From contig CAZQNQ010000008.1 of NCBI GenBank assembly GCA_964594985.1, forward strand, positions 1 to 64,000: DNA of 64,000 bases. Reading direction: 5' to 3'. The notes under the pieces are model-generated. The model made no database searches and was not told the origin of the DNA. It saw nothing but the letters and a program-made list of their open reading frames with translations. The position numbers and the translations under genes were made by a program. The stretch is from JADLHS01 sp964594985. Its GTDB lineage: Bacteria; Verrucomicrobiota; Verrucomicrobiia; Limisphaerales; JADLHS01. This document shows positions 25,533 through 36,090 of the stretch, in pieces (position 1 is the first letter of the stretch; each line of letters starts with the position of its first letter).

Positions 25533-26165
25533 TCACGTCACGAGCTTGTTCTGCATTGCGTAGCGCGAAACCTCGATGTCGTTCTTGAGGCCGAGTTTTT
25601 TGAGGATGCGCGTATGGTAGGTGGAAACCGTCTTGGCGCTGAGCGAAAGTTCGGCGGCGATTTCCTTTTGGATCTTCCCGGATGCAAGCATAAGCATGAC
25701 CTGATATTCCCGGGTGGAAAGTTCTTCGTGCGGCAGCTTGTTGGAATCCCGCACCAGATCATCCGCGAGCCGGTCGGCCAGTTCCGCGCTGATGTAGCGG
25801 CGGCCGGCGAGGAGGGTTTGCACGGCATTGACCAGTTCCTCCGGCGCGCTCTGTTTGTTCAGATAGCCGGCGGCGCCCTGTTTCAGCGCGCGCACGGCGA
25901 ACTCGGCCACGGGATACATGCTCAAGATCAACACGGGAAGTTTGGGGCGGGCCTTTTGGATTTCGATGAGCAGATCAAGACCGTTCCGTTCGCCCAGGTT
26001 GATGTCGAGCACCACCAGATCCCACTCCTTTTGCCAGATCAGTTCGAGCCCCTGCTGCGCGTGATCCGCTTCGCCGAAGGTGAGCCGGCCCAATTCCTCC
26101 TCCAGGGTTTCTTTCAACCCTTTGCGGAGTATGGCGTGATCATCAATCAGGAGGATGCGTTTCAT
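25533..26165 (-). CDS. NarL-type response regulator
   Basis: A 210-aa two-component regulator. The receiver domain has the acidic pair D8/D9, phospho-acceptor D54 (LVVLDINLGERNG) and K in GYLNKQS. The LuxR-type DNA-binding domain follows (LSTREYQVMLMLASGKIQKE, KTVSTYHTRILKKLGL). The ATG at 26165 overlaps the TGA of the upstream kinase gene by one base (TGATG), so translation is coupled and the kinase is almost surely its partner. Targets are unknown; the divergent GH2 gene beyond the kinase is a candidate. Confidence 0.9.
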   Translation of the reverse strand: MKRILLIDDHAILRKGLKETLEEELGRLTFGEADHAQQGLELIWQKEWDLVVLDINLGERNGLDLLIEIQKARPKLPVLILSMYPVAEFAVRALKQGAAGYLNKQSAPEELVNAVQTLLAGRRYISAELADRLADDLVRDSNKLPHEELSTREYQVMLMLASGKIQKEIAAELSLSAKTVSTYHTRILKKLGLKNDIEVSRYAMQNKLVT

Positions 26166-28567
26166 CAATTTGGCAACTTGGTTTCGCTGAGCGGCAACTG
26201 CACCGCCACGACAGTTCCACTGCCGGCAGGGTGTTTCCGGAACTCAATCCGTCCGCCCAATATTTCCGCACGTTCCGTCATGCCGAGCAAGCCAAAGGAT
26301 TTGGGGTTGGCAAAATGTTTTTCCTCCAGCCCGATGCCATCGTCGGTGACCTCAAGCTCCAGCCGGGTGGCGTCCAGGCGCAGTTCGATCTCAACCACGG
26401 TGGCATGTGCGTGCCGGGCCACGTTGGTCATGATCTCCTGAAAGATCCGGAAGGCGGCGATCGCCCGGTCTTGGGGCAGCGCTGGGGTTTCATCCGGGAC
26501 GGAACATTTGCAAGTGACGCCCGAGCGCGCGGCGAAGGTCTGCGCTTCGGCCTCGATTGCGGCGGCCAGCCCCAACCGATCCAGGATGCCGGGCCGCAGC
26601 TCGGAGGCGATCTTCTGAACGGAGGTGATGGTTTCGTCCGCGAGTTCCCGGGCCGAACTGATCTTATCAAGCAGTGCGGTCTGCAATTCGGGGTCGTTGA
26701 TCCCGGCGCTCCGGCGTTCCAACGAGCGCAGATCCAGCTTCAGCGCGGTCAGTAGTTGGCCGAGGTGATCGTGGATCTCGCGGGCAATGCGTGTCCGCTC
26801 GGCTTCCTGCGACGCAATGAGTTGGCGGGTGAATTCCGCGTGGATTTCCTGCACCCGCTGCGTGGCCGCCTCCCGTTCCGCCTCGGCATTGCGCCGGGCG
26901 GTGATGTCGGTGATAAATCCTTCCAGCGCGATCAGGTTTCCGTCCGGGCCATACACCCCTTGGCCCCGTTCCCATACCCACTTTTCCTCTCCGATGGCGG
27001 TGCGAATGCGATAATTCAACTCGAACACTCCCCGCCGCTGCACGGCAGTCTGCACCGTCTGTTGCGCCCGGGGCTGGTCGTCGGGATGAATCAGCGAAGC
27101 AAAACTCAGCGTCCGATTTGCCAGCAGATCCTGCGGGCGATAGCCCGTGAGCATATAAGCGCCTTCGCTCACGAAGAGCATCGTCCAATCCCTGTCATTC
27201 TGGCAGCGATACACCAGACCCGGCAGGTTGGCCATCAAGGTGGCCAGCATCCGCTGGTTTTCCCGCAGCGCCGCCTCGGCCCGGAGCCGCTCCGTAAGAT
27301 CGCGCAACGCCGTCATCCGCAAGCTGCGGTCGCCGGCCTGGACCACTTTGGCGCGGACTTCACAGGGCAGGATGCGACCGTCCTTGCGGAGCAGTTGGAC
27401 GAGATAAGGCGCTTCTGATTTTGAGCGGATGGCCTCGGCGACGGCTTCGCGGGATTCCGGGGCGATGAATTCCGGGATCTGCCGGCCCAACACTTCCTGC
27501 CGCTTGTAGTTGAGCATGGCGAGTAACTGGTCGCTCACGTCCAGCAGGCGGCCGTTCTCGCTGATGCACACGCCTTCGAAGGCGGCTTCGGTGAGGTTGC
27601 GATAGTGCGTCTCGCTTTCGCGCAGCTTGACCAGGGCATTATCGCGTTCCGCCAACGTGATGGCGGGCACCAATCCCACGAGCGCGGCGATTACGAGAAA
27701 GGTTTGGATCGTGAACGTCACCTCGCTGGTGGTGAGCCCGCCGGCGTTGGGCAATTGCGGCCCATGACTTGCACTGTAAACCACCAGCGCGGCATAAATC
27801 AGATTTGCCGTTGCTGCCCCGCGGCGTCCAAACCGAAGGCCGGCCCAGACCAGGAAGGGCAGGGTGCGGAATTTATACGGCGTGGTGATGCCCGGGCTCA
27901 TGACAAAAATCAACCAGGTCCCGATGATCAATCCGCCGTACAACGCGATCCCCTCGATGATGCGCCACCGTTTTTGTTCCGGGCTCGAACTCGGGCGATC
28001 CGCGGAATCGCACCAGGTGATTATGACCGGGCTGAACAACAAAACCGCCATCGCGCAACTGCCCCACCAGGTCTTTACGGCTTGAAGGAAATCACTGTTC
28101 AACCCGGCGGCGTGGAGTGCGCCCGCCCCGATGAGGGCTCCGGACACCGTGCTGAAAATGCCAGCCAAGACAATGAAGCCGAAAAATTCTTTGACGCTAC
28201 GCAGCCGGGTCTGAGGCGCGACGAAGGTTTGCACGAGCCACGCCCCGAGTGTGGCTTGCACCGTGTTGCTCGTGTAGAACGCCAGGATGAGGTAAAACGG
28301 CGTCCCCTTGGTCAGATCAAACGCCAGATTGGCCGGCAAGGCGGCGGCGATGAACCAGCCCCAATGCCGCGGGGCATGCAATAGCAGCACCGCCACATAC
28401 AACCCCGCCGGCAGCCAGAAGATCACGTAGGTCCGCTCCGAAGTCGCGGGCGTGAGAAAGTTCCCGACTTCCGCGCACAGGAAATAGGCGGCGGCGAACA
28501 AAATGGCGCGCAGCCAGAGTGGAAGTGGGGTCGGCCCGAGCAGGCGCTGGAGTTCGCTTCGGAGCAT
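26165..28567 (-). CDS. MASE1-PAS-PAS sensor histidine kinase (NarX/UhpB-like HisKA_3)
   Basis: An 800-aa membrane sensor kinase. The N-terminal 300 residues form a MASE1-like membrane domain with about eight helices (VIFWLPAGLYVAVLLL, LPANLAFDLTKG). Two PAS domains follow (about 320-430 and 445-560, the second of PAS_3 type with WVWERGQGVYGPDGN). Next are a HisKA_3 dimerisation helix with H599 in AREIHDHLGQLL and an HATPase_c domain (DDGIGLEEKH, FGLLGMTERAEILGG). It would autophosphorylate and pass phosphate to D54 of the downstream regulator. The signal is unknown; MASE1 and PAS suggest membrane or redox/small-molecule input. Confidence 0.9.
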   Translation of the reverse strand: MLRSELQRLLGPTPLPLWLRAILFAAAYFLCAEVGNFLTPATSERTYVIFWLPAGLYVAVLLLHAPRHWGWFIAAALPANLAFDLTKGTPFYLILAFYTSNTVQATLGAWLVQTFVAPQTRLRSVKEFFGFIVLAGIFSTVSGALIGAGALHAAGLNSDFLQAVKTWWGSCAMAVLLFSPVIITWCDSADRPSSSPEQKRWRIIEGIALYGGLIIGTWLIFVMSPGITTPYKFRTLPFLVWAGLRFGRRGAATANLIYAALVVYSASHGPQLPNAGGLTTSEVTFTIQTFLVIAALVGLVPAITLAERDNALVKLRESETHYRNLTEAAFEGVCISENGRLLDVSDQLLAMLNYKRQEVLGRQIPEFIAPESREAVAEAIRSKSEAPYLVQLLRKDGRILPCEVRAKVVQAGDRSLRMTALRDLTERLRAEAALRENQRMLATLMANLPGLVYRCQNDRDWTMLFVSEGAYMLTGYRPQDLLANRTLSFASLIHPDDQPRAQQTVQTAVQRRGVFELNYRIRTAIGEEKWVWERGQGVYGPDGNLIALEGFITDITARRNAEAEREAATQRVQEIHAEFTRQLIASQEAERTRIAREIHDHLGQLLTALKLDLRSLERRSAGINDPELQTALLDKISSARELADETITSVQKIASELRPGILDRLGLAAAIEAEAQTFAARSGVTCKCSVPDETPALPQDRAIAAFRIFQEIMTNVARHAHATVVEIELRLDATRLELEVTDDGIGLEEKHFANPKSFGLLGMTERAEILGGRIEFRKHPAGSGTVVAVQLPLSETKLPN

Positions 28568-28789
28568 GACGTTTTATACAAAGCCCGGTGGCCAAACAAA
28601 ACTCCAAACTCCATTGCCGGCTTGTTTCCCCGGTATTAAGGTGATTAGCTTGGAATCAAGCCGGGGTTTATCCATGGAGTGCGCAAACCTTGACATAGAA
28701 ATCTCCGCGGCACCTTTTGCCTCACCACAAATGGTGGTTGCCAAAAGTTGGCTCGCCCGCGCCATTTCATTAGCATGCCGGACCAGGTC

Positions 28790-31700
28790 ATGATCAAGGT
28801 GCTTCGCTTCAAACCATTCCTACTGGGCTTGCTGCTCGCCGGTTGGTTTTCCCAACCAGCCGCGCGCGCCGAATCATTTCACCAATCGCTCGCGGGCCAG
28901 TGGCGCTTCCAGATGGATCGTCATGATGTCGGAATCGAGGACGCCTATTTCAATCGCGACCTGACGCAGAGCATTCGGTTGCCCGGCATTCTCCAAGCCC
29001 AGGGCTACGGCGATGAAATCAGCACCAACACGCCGTGGGTGCTCTCGCTCTACGACAAGCTTTGGTTTCAGCGTGAGGACTACAAAGCGTTCACGACGCC
29101 GGGGCAGGTGAAAGTCCCGTTCGTGAGCCAGCCGCAACGACATTATCTCGGCGCGGCGTGGTATCAACGCGACATCGAGATTCCCAAGGAATGGGAAGGG
29201 CGGCGGGTGGTGGTGTTCCTCGAACGCACGCGCTGGGAAACCCGCGCCTGGCTCGATGACAAACTTATTGGCACAAACCGCTCCCTTTGCACGCCGCATG
29301 AATTTGATTTCGGCATCGTGACGCCCGGCAAGCATCGCCTCACCGTACGTGTGGACAACCGGATGTTGATGAACTATCGCCCGGACGCGCACGCGGTATC
29401 GGATTCGCTCGGCAGCACGTGGAATGGGATCGTTGGGAAGATTGAGTTGCGCAGCACGCCGCTGGTTTGGATGGAGGATGTTCAAGTCCATTTCGCCGGC
29501 AACGAGGCGCGGCTAAAGATCAAGCTTGGGAACGCTGGCCCACAGGAAGCGGTGGTCCGGGTGGCGGTCAGCCAACTCCGGGGGCGTGATGGTCAGCGGC
29601 CAGTGATTGGGCGACCGATACTGACGGGGTCATCCAGACCTGTCGCAGTGCCCACCAATGGCGTCACAACCGAACTCACCTGTGGACTGGAAACCAATCG
29701 TTGGGATGAGTTCAGTCCGCAGATGCAAGAATTAACTCTTTCTATCGCGGCGGAGAATGGTCGTGATCTCGAAAAGCGAAAAGTTGTCGTCGGTCTCCGC
29801 GACTTCAAAACCTCCGGCCAGGAATTCATCGTCAATGGTCGTCCTACGCACCTTCGCGGCACGCATCACGGGGGCGATTTTCCGCTCACCGGTTATCCGC
29901 CGTGCGATGTCGAGTATTGGTTGAAGTTGTTTAAGACCTGCAAGGCGTGGGGCTTGAACCACGTGCGCTTCCACTCGTTCTGTCCGCCGGAAGCGGCGTT
30001 CACGGCGGCGGATGAGGTCGGCATTTATCTCCAGCCCGAGCCCGGCATGTGGAACGAGATCAGCCCCGGCACGCCGATGGAGCAGATGCTCTACGAAGAA
30101 ACCGAGCGCATGATCAAATACTACGGCAATCATCCGTCGTTCGCACTCATGTCCGCCAGCAACGAAGCCAAGGGTCGCTGGAAGGAAGCGTGTTCAAAGT
30201 GGGTGCAACATTTCCGCAAACTTGACCCGCGCCGGCTTTACACGCCCGACACCGGTTGGTCGTTGATTGACGAACCCGGCCCGGTCGGCGACAAGGCGGA
30301 TTTTCTCGCCGTGCATCGCATCGGGCAAAACATGATGCGCGGCGAACGCGGCTGGTTCGGGCGCGATTACGCCCGCGCCATGCAAGGTGTGGACGTCCCA
30401 AACCTCGCCCATGAACTCGGCCAGTGGGTCGCCTATCCCGATTTCGACGTGATCAAGAAGTTTACGGGCTTCATTCGACCAGGGAACTACGAAATCTTCC
30501 GTGCCTCCGCTGCCACCAATGGCGTGCTGGAATACAACAAAGAATTCGCCCATGCCTCGGGTCGCTATCAACTCGCCTGCTACAAGGAGGAAATTGAAGC
30601 CAATCTCCGCACGCCCGGTCTCGGCGGCTTTCAACTGCTCGACCTGCATGATTACACTGGGCAGGGCACGGCGCTCGTCGGTCTGCTCGATCCGTTTTGG
30701 GAGGAGAAAGGCTATGTGAAGGCCGACGAGTGGCGGAGATTCTGCAGCCCCACCGTGCCGTTGGCGCGGTTGAGCAAGCGTGTGTTCACTACGGCTGAGT
30801 TATTCGAAGCTCCAATTGAGATCACACACTACGGTCCTGACTTAGAAATAAACCCGCGCATCAAATGGGAAATCTTGAACAATGCGGGCCGGCCTGTGGA
30901 TTTTGATGAGTTTCGCATTCGGTCTCTCGCTTTTGGCAGGAACACAAACCTCGGTGCGATGCGCTACGATCTCAGCAGATTTCCGGCGCCTGCTTCATAT
31001 CGGTTCATGCTGAGCGGAGCCGACAGCAAAGGCGTTAGATTTCAGAATTCATGGAACTTCTGGCTCTACCCGGCGCAGGTCTCTGCCGACTTCAGCACGA
31101 ACGTGCTCGTGACAAGTTCTTGGAGTGAAGCGGAAGCAAAGCTCGCCACCGGCGGCAAAGTTCTGTTCCTCCCGCGCAATGCCGATCTCGATTGGTCCAG
31201 TCCGCCGCTCGACAACATTCCCGTCTTCTGGAATCGCCTGATGAGTCCGCAGTGGGGACGCATGCTCGGGCTTTGGTGCGACACCAAGCATCCCGCATTG
31301 ATGGGTTTTCCGACGGAAGCCAACTGCGACTGGCAATGGACGCAAATCACCAAGGGCACGCGCGCGATCAACATCGGCAAACTGCCTCGCGAGTTGAAAC
31401 CCATCGTCGCCGCGATTGATGATTGGAATCGCAATTGGAAACTCGCGCCGATCTTTGAAGCCCGTGTGGGGCAGGGGAAGTTGCTGGTTTGTTCCTTCGA
31501 TATTTCCACCAAGCTCGACGAGCGCATCGTCGCGCGGCAGTTGCGCCGCTCGCTGCTCGACTATGCCGCCAGCGCCAAGTTTCAGCCGAAAGTTTCCGTG
31601 TCGCCCGAACAGTTGCGCGCGTTGTGGTTCGATACTTTGGTCATGCGCAAGCTGGGTGCTACCGTGACCGCCAACAGCGGCGAAGGGCGCGATGCGATGG

Positions 31701-32185
31701 ACGGCGATCCGAACACCTTCTGGCTCGCAGGCGGACGCGGACGCGGCACCGATGGCAACAAGCATCCGCACGTTCTAACAATTTCCTTCACCAATGCCGT
31801 CGCGATGACTGGTGTGGCAGTGATGAACCGCCAGAATGATCGCGATCATCTTGGTGCCGTGCGCCGTTACCTGATCGAGGTGAGCGATGACGGTCAGACC
31901 TGGCGCAAAGTCGCGGGCGGCGAACTGCCTTCCACTTGGAATCCGCAAACCATCCCGTTCGCCCAAACGGAGACCGCCCCGCACCTGCGCTTCGCCGCGC
32001 TATCCGGTTACGGCAAAGATGTGAGCGCCGCGCTGGCGGAACTGGCGGTGCTTTATGCCGGACCGAAGCTCCCGGAAAACGAAGATGCGAACGTAAATTA
32101 TCGTCGCGTCCGCAGCACGGCGGGCGATGTGGATGAAGGCGATGCCACCGTAAAGCCAGCGACAGGCCCGCCCGCCGCACCGTGA
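28790..32185 (+). CDS. Large secreted GH2-type glycosidase with C-terminal discoidin-like domain
   Basis: A 1131-aa exported protein with signal peptide FLLGLLLAGWFSQPAARA. The GH2 sugar-binding domain (LAGQWRFQMDRHDVG, AAWYQRDIEIP), sandwich and TIM barrel follow (HLRGTHHGGDFPLTG). The predicted acid/base is E459 in MSASNEAKG and the nucleophile is E542 in LAHELGQW. A long C-terminal extension ends in an F5/8 type C (discoidin)-like domain (about 980-1105, IEVSDDGQTWRKV), probably carbohydrate-binding. The ATG at 28790 directly opens the signal peptide; 28775 is an alternative. It converges with the SpoIID-domain gene with no intergenic base. Substrate unknown. Confidence 0.82.
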   Translation: MIKVLRFKPFLLGLLLAGWFSQPAARAESFHQSLAGQWRFQMDRHDVGIEDAYFNRDLTQSIRLPGILQAQGYGDEISTNTPWVLSLYDKLWFQREDYKAFTTPGQVKVPFVSQPQRHYLGAAWYQRDIEIPKEWEGRRVVVFLERTRWETRAWLDDKLIGTNRSLCTPHEFDFGIVTPGKHRLTVRVDNRMLMNYRPDAHAVSDSLGSTWNGIVGKIELRSTPLVWMEDVQVHFAGNEARLKIKLGNAGPQEAVVRVAVSQLRGRDGQRPVIGRPILTGSSRPVAVPTNGVTTELTCGLETNRWDEFSPQMQELTLSIAAENGRDLEKRKVVVGLRDFKTSGQEFIVNGRPTHLRGTHHGGDFPLTGYPPCDVEYWLKLFKTCKAWGLNHVRFHSFCPPEAAFTAADEVGIYLQPEPGMWNEISPGTPMEQMLYEETERMIKYYGNHPSFALMSASNEAKGRWKEACSKWVQHFRKLDPRRLYTPDTGWSLIDEPGPVGDKADFLAVHRIGQNMMRGERGWFGRDYARAMQGVDVPNLAHELGQWVAYPDFDVIKKFTGFIRPGNYEIFRASAATNGVLEYNKEFAHASGRYQLACYKEEIEANLRTPGLGGFQLLDLHDYTGQGTALVGLLDPFWEEKGYVKADEWRRFCSPTVPLARLSKRVFTTAELFEAPIEITHYGPDLEINPRIKWEILNNAGRPVDFDEFRIRSLAFGRNTNLGAMRYDLSRFPAPASYRFMLSGADSKGVRFQNSWNFWLYPAQVSADFSTNVLVTSSWSEAEAKLATGGKVLFLPRNADLDWSSPPLDNIPVFWNRLMSPQWGRMLGLWCDTKHPALMGFPTEANCDWQWTQITKGTRAINIGKLPRELKPIVAAIDDWNRNWKLAPIFEARVGQGKLLVCSFDISTKLDERIVARQLRRSLLDYAASAKFQPKVSVSPEQLRALWFDTLVMRKLGATVTANSGEGRDAMDGDPNTFWLAGGRGRGTDGNKHPHVLTISFTNAVAMTGVAVMNRQNDRDHLGAVRRYLIEVSDDGQTWRKVAGGELPSTWNPQTIPFAQTETAPHLRFAALSGYGKDVSAALAELAVLYAGPKLPENEDANVNYRRVRSTAGDVDEGDATVKPATGPPAAP

Positions 32186-35100
32186 TCAAGGCGTCAGCAC
32201 TTGCACGCGATAAAACCTTGCCGCATCACCAAGCGGCTTGGTGTGCGTGGCGGTTGCGCCGGTGGCGGTGACGTCCGGGGTGAGATCGAACCAGGTAACA
32301 TCGTTGAGATTCGTTTTCGCCTGCACGCGATAGTTGCAGCCGCTGATGGCGCTCCACGTCAGGAGAATGTTCGTGTCAACGAGTTCAATCTGTTGGATCA
32401 ACGGGCGGGGCAAAATAGTGACGGTGAAATTTTCCGTGTCACTCAAGGCTGGAGCGCCGTCGTCGGCAACTTGGACCGTGATGTTGTTGGTTGTGTTGGC
32501 GTCAGCATCGCTGGTCTGCCAAGAGAAGACGCCTGATCCGGAGGCAATGTTCGCGTTCGGTGGCGGCGCGAGCAGGCTGTAATTGAGCGTATTTGCCGGC
32601 AGATCAGAATCCGTGGCCGAGGCCGTTTGCGTCACCAACGTTCCCGCGTGAACCGTCTTGCTCGCGATGGCGGTCAGACTGGGCGCGGCGTTCGTCTCGT
32701 TGACATGAATTGTGAAAGTGTTCGTGACGCTGAGCGACGGCGGGCCATCGTCGAACACCCGCACCGTCACCGGATAACTTCCCGGGCCTTGATCTTCGGC
32801 CGGGGTCCAGTTCATCGCACCTGTGCCTGGAGTGAGAGTCAGTCCCGGCGGCCCGGACACCAAACCAAACGTCAGGGTGTTGGCCGGCAGGTCGGCATCG
32901 GTGGCGCTATTCGTCGCAGTCCAGGCGGCGAGTTCCACGATGTTCTGCGTTGGTGGAATGGTCAGGAGCGGCGTGGCGTTGGTTTCATTCACTGTGACGG
33001 AAAAGGCTTCCAGGTCACTCTGCGGTGGCGCACCGCTGTCGGTGACGATGACGCCCAGATTGTAAATGCCCGGGCCTTGCGCTTCAGTCGGCGTCCAGGT
33101 GAACACGCCGGAACTTGCGCCGATGGCCGCACCGGACGGCGCATTGCTCAGCGAGTAAGTCAGCGCGTTCGGCGTGTACACCTCGAAGTCGTCGAGATAA
33201 AGATTGTGCGTGGTGCTATTCCCGACCGGCGCAAAGGCGATGTGTTCCAAAACCGCCAGCCCGGAGGCCGTGGATAGCACGCCATTGCCGCTGACGAAAT
33301 TGAGCGCCGGCTCGGTCGTGAAATTGAACTCCAGCGTGGTCCAGTTGCTGGCGGTGACCGTGCGGGTCGGCTGCGGTTGGCCCCCGCTGGAACTGGTGAT
33401 GCCCACCCATTCGATGGCGCCCGTGCCGCCGCCGTTCGATCCGATGGCCGTGCCGGCAGGGATGGTTGCCTCACGGATGCCGAGCCCGACGCGGATGGCT
33501 TTGTCGCTCCAGATCCGGAACCGCAGCCGCCGGGTCAGATCAATGACCGGATTGGGAAATGTTGCGACCCCGGAAGTGGTGAGGCGCACCCAGGGGGCCG
33601 TCGCATTGTTGGTGAAGGCCCAACTGACGTTGAGCGCCCGGGTGCTGGTGTTTCCCGGCGGCACGGTGGCGGTGGTCAATGACACGTTAGGCGCATTGCT
33701 CATCCAGCCGGAAGTCGAACCGGAAAAGCGCGGTTCTTGAAACAGGATCTCCACGCCGGCGGCATGGGCTTCAAAATCCGTGAGCGGCATAACGAAGTCC
33801 GTGGCCGTCGCCGTGTTGGTGAACGTCAGCAGGATGGTTTCAAACCCGGTTTGGTTCGGGATTGCCGTCAGCACCGGCGGGAAACCCAGGGCCGTCGCGT
33901 TGGTGGTGTTCGAGTAAGCCGAGGTGGCGGTCTGGTTGAAGGTCCGGACGCGATAGTGATAGGTCGCGTTCGGAATCACGTTCGTATCGGCGTAGGTCAA
34001 GACTCCGGCGCGGACAAAGGCGTTGGCCGTCCACGGACCACTGGCGGAAACAGCGCGTTCGATATAAGTGCCCATCTCATTGGAAGCGGTGTCGGTCCAG
34101 TTCAAGTTGATGCGAAAAGCGGACGCCGCCGTGGCGGTGAGGTTGTTGGGCATGCCCGGCGTGGCGCTGACACGTTCAAGATAGTTTTCCACGCACCAAC
34201 CGTTCGTGTCCCCCCAATCCACCTGCCACCACGTGTGGCCGATGCCATCCACCGTGACGAGACTCGGGCCGCCGATGATCGTGCCCCCGCTGCCGGAGAC
34301 TTTGGTCGCGACCGGCGGACAAAGTGTGCCGTTGGTGATGCTGTTGCCGGGACATGCCCGGATGCTGAGGCTGGCGACGCCGAGCACCTTCACGTCGTCA
34401 CCGATGCCGAGCGGTGCGCCCTGCGCCAGGACGAGGTCGGGATAATAATGTTCGCAGAGCCAGACCCAGTTCTGGATCGGATAACCATTCGTGACCGAGT
34501 CGCTCGTGACGCGATTCTGCATCCGGCGGCCACTGGCCCACCGCGCCGTGCCCCACTGACACATGCCGCGACCGTGGCCAAAGCGGACTTCGCCCAGGCA
34601 AACGGGGTCGGCGATGCAACCACCGGTCGGTTGGGTGTAACCGTCACCGCAGCCGAATCCGGCCGAATTATTCTCGGCGGAGTATTCCGTGATTTTGAAT
34701 CCGATCCGCGTTGCGCCGGGCTTGAACATCACCCAGTTCGCCGTGGCGTTGACGGCGGCGGTGGTGCGACTGTCGCTGGCAGTGTGGATGTAAGCCTGGC
34801 AGGATGTCGTGCCGCATATGTCGTAATTCACGTCATCCAGTGAATTGACGAAACCCGCTGCGTAAGTGCGGATCGCCACCGCGCCGGCGAGCAAGCAGTT
34901 CGTGCCGCTGTTGCCCGGTCCGGTGCTGCCCCACGAGGCGATCCACTCCGAAGGCAACGACCGCTGGCAATAAGTCTGCAACGAGATGTAATCAATCGTG
35001 AAGCCGTCCTGGCGCAACACGCGGATGTTGGTGGGAATGCGGACGTGCGCGGTGGTGGACGCGAGTTGTTGAGTGACCACACCACCGCCGCCGCTGGCGG

Positions 35101-35950
35101 CTGCCGCGAGCGCGGTTTCAACCGCTGCCGGGGTGGGCGCGGATTCCGCGCTGCTGGTGGTCGGAGTTTCTCCACGTATTGCGATCGGATATTCACTGCG
35201 CCGCCGCAGCGTGCGTTCATCCACGACGTTTTCTCCCTCGCCCCGCTGCAACCGGGTGCGGTAAACCCAATCGCCTTCCGACCACAGTTCGAGATGGCTG
35301 CGGACTTCGGGGCGGAATCCGTCTTTGGCAAAGATCAACCGGGCTGGCGTGTTCGTGGCTTCAGCCCGCGTTTGGACCGGAACGTAAATCTGGAAATAGC
35401 CTCGCGCGTCTGTGCGGGTTTCGCGTCCGCTCGGCTCGGTGCGCACCAGAGTATCCGCCAGCGGCTCACCGGACTCATCATCGGCCACATAGCCGACGAA
35501 GACAGTTTCGTTCCGGCGCTGCAACGTCGTCACGTATTCCGGCTGGATTTCGCGCGGCGCGATCACCGGGTCCAGTTGAAACTGAAGCTGGTACGGATTG
35601 CCCGGCAGGACCTCGAATTCTCCCGTCATGGGCTGGTAGCCATCCGCACGTACGGAAATCGTGTGCCGACCGCTTGGCAGCGAGAGGTTGGCTTGACCGC
35701 GTTGATTGACGCTGGAGCGCCGCAGTTTCCAACCGGTGCTCGCGGCGTCGTGGGGTGTCGTTTCAGTCATGTCTGGTTGCACCGCGAAACCCGTGGCGCT
35801 GTCCACGAAGCGGATGCGCACCGGACTGTTGGTTGGTCCGGCGCTGGCGGTGCCGGCCAGAGCAAATCCCAACATCGCGAGGGAGAAAAGAACGCGCCGG
35901 GCCGCCAGTCTGATTTCGGACTCAAAAGGTGATAACATCAAGAAACGCAT
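32186..35950 (-). CDS. Secreted multidomain SpoIID/LytB-like protein
   Basis: A 1254-aa exported protein. The signal peptide (about 1-37, FALAGTASA) is followed by two carboxypeptidase-regulatory-like sandwiches (about 40-240). A SpoIID domain (about 305-500) has LPSEWIAS with the putative catalytic E335, LAGAVAIRTYAAGF, YDICGTTSCQAY and GHGRGMCQWG (from G458). SpoIID cleaves stripped peptidoglycan glycan strands. Next come an SH3-like segment (about 520-600), a fibronectin III domain, a jelly-roll region and three cadherin/Ig-like repeats, each with a TPAEDQGPGSYPVTV-type motif. The C-terminal module ends ARFYRVQVLTP, like that of the TIGR03790-like protein here. Role unknown: wall remodelling or surface attachment. 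Confidence 0.8.
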   Translation of the reverse strand: MRFLMLSPFESEIRLAARRVLFSLAMLGFALAGTASAGPTNSPVRIRFVDSATGFAVQPDMTETTPHDAASTGWKLRRSSVNQRGQANLSLPSGRHTISVRADGYQPMTGEFEVLPGNPYQLQFQLDPVIAPREIQPEYVTTLQRRNETVFVGYVADDESGEPLADTLVRTEPSGRETRTDARGYFQIYVPVQTRAEATNTPARLIFAKDGFRPEVRSHLELWSEGDWVYRTRLQRGEGENVVDERTLRRRSEYPIAIRGETPTTSSAESAPTPAAVETALAAAASGGGGVVTQQLASTTAHVRIPTNIRVLRQDGFTIDYISLQTYCQRSLPSEWIASWGSTGPGNSGTNCLLAGAVAIRTYAAGFVNSLDDVNYDICGTTSCQAYIHTASDSRTTAAVNATANWVMFKPGATRIGFKITEYSAENNSAGFGCGDGYTQPTGGCIADPVCLGEVRFGHGRGMCQWGTARWASGRRMQNRVTSDSVTNGYPIQNWVWLCEHYYPDLVLAQGAPLGIGDDVKVLGVASLSIRACPGNSITNGTLCPPVATKVSGSGGTIIGGPSLVTVDGIGHTWWQVDWGDTNGWCVENYLERVSATPGMPNNLTATAASAFRINLNWTDTASNEMGTYIERAVSASGPWTANAFVRAGVLTYADTNVIPNATYHYRVRTFNQTATSAYSNTTNATALGFPPVLTAIPNQTGFETILLTFTNTATATDFVMPLTDFEAHAAGVEILFQEPRFSGSTSGWMSNAPNVSLTTATVPPGNTSTRALNVSWAFTNNATAPWVRLTTSGVATFPNPVIDLTRRLRFRIWSDKAIRVGLGIREATIPAGTAIGSNGGGTGAIEWVGITSSSGGQPQPTRTVTASNWTTLEFNFTTEPALNFVSGNGVLSTASGLAVLEHIAFAPVGNSTTHNLYLDDFEVYTPNALTYSLSNAPSGAAIGASSGVFTWTPTEAQGPGIYNLGVIVTDSGAPPQSDLEAFSVTVNETNATPLLTIPPTQNIVELAAWTATNSATDADLPANTLTFGLVSGPPGLTLTPGTGAMNWTPAEDQGPGSYPVTVRVFDDGPPSLSVTNTFTIHVNETNAAPSLTAIASKTVHAGTLVTQTASATDSDLPANTLNYSLLAPPPNANIASGSGVFSWQTSDADANTTNNITVQVADDGAPALSDTENFTVTILPRPLIQQIELVDTNILLTWSAISGCNYRVQAKTNLNDVTWFDLTPDVTATGATATHTKPLGDAARFYRVQVLTP

Positions 35951-36090
35951 GTCCGTGTTTGTCGGCTACCATATCTTCGCGCCGGCTTCGGGGATAGTCC
36001 AACCCGGCGAAGAGTGTGACATGTTTGTGCTATTGCCCCGGGCCGTATTGAAAAACTTTCCATCACAGCCGCTTTGCCTATGCTGGCGGC

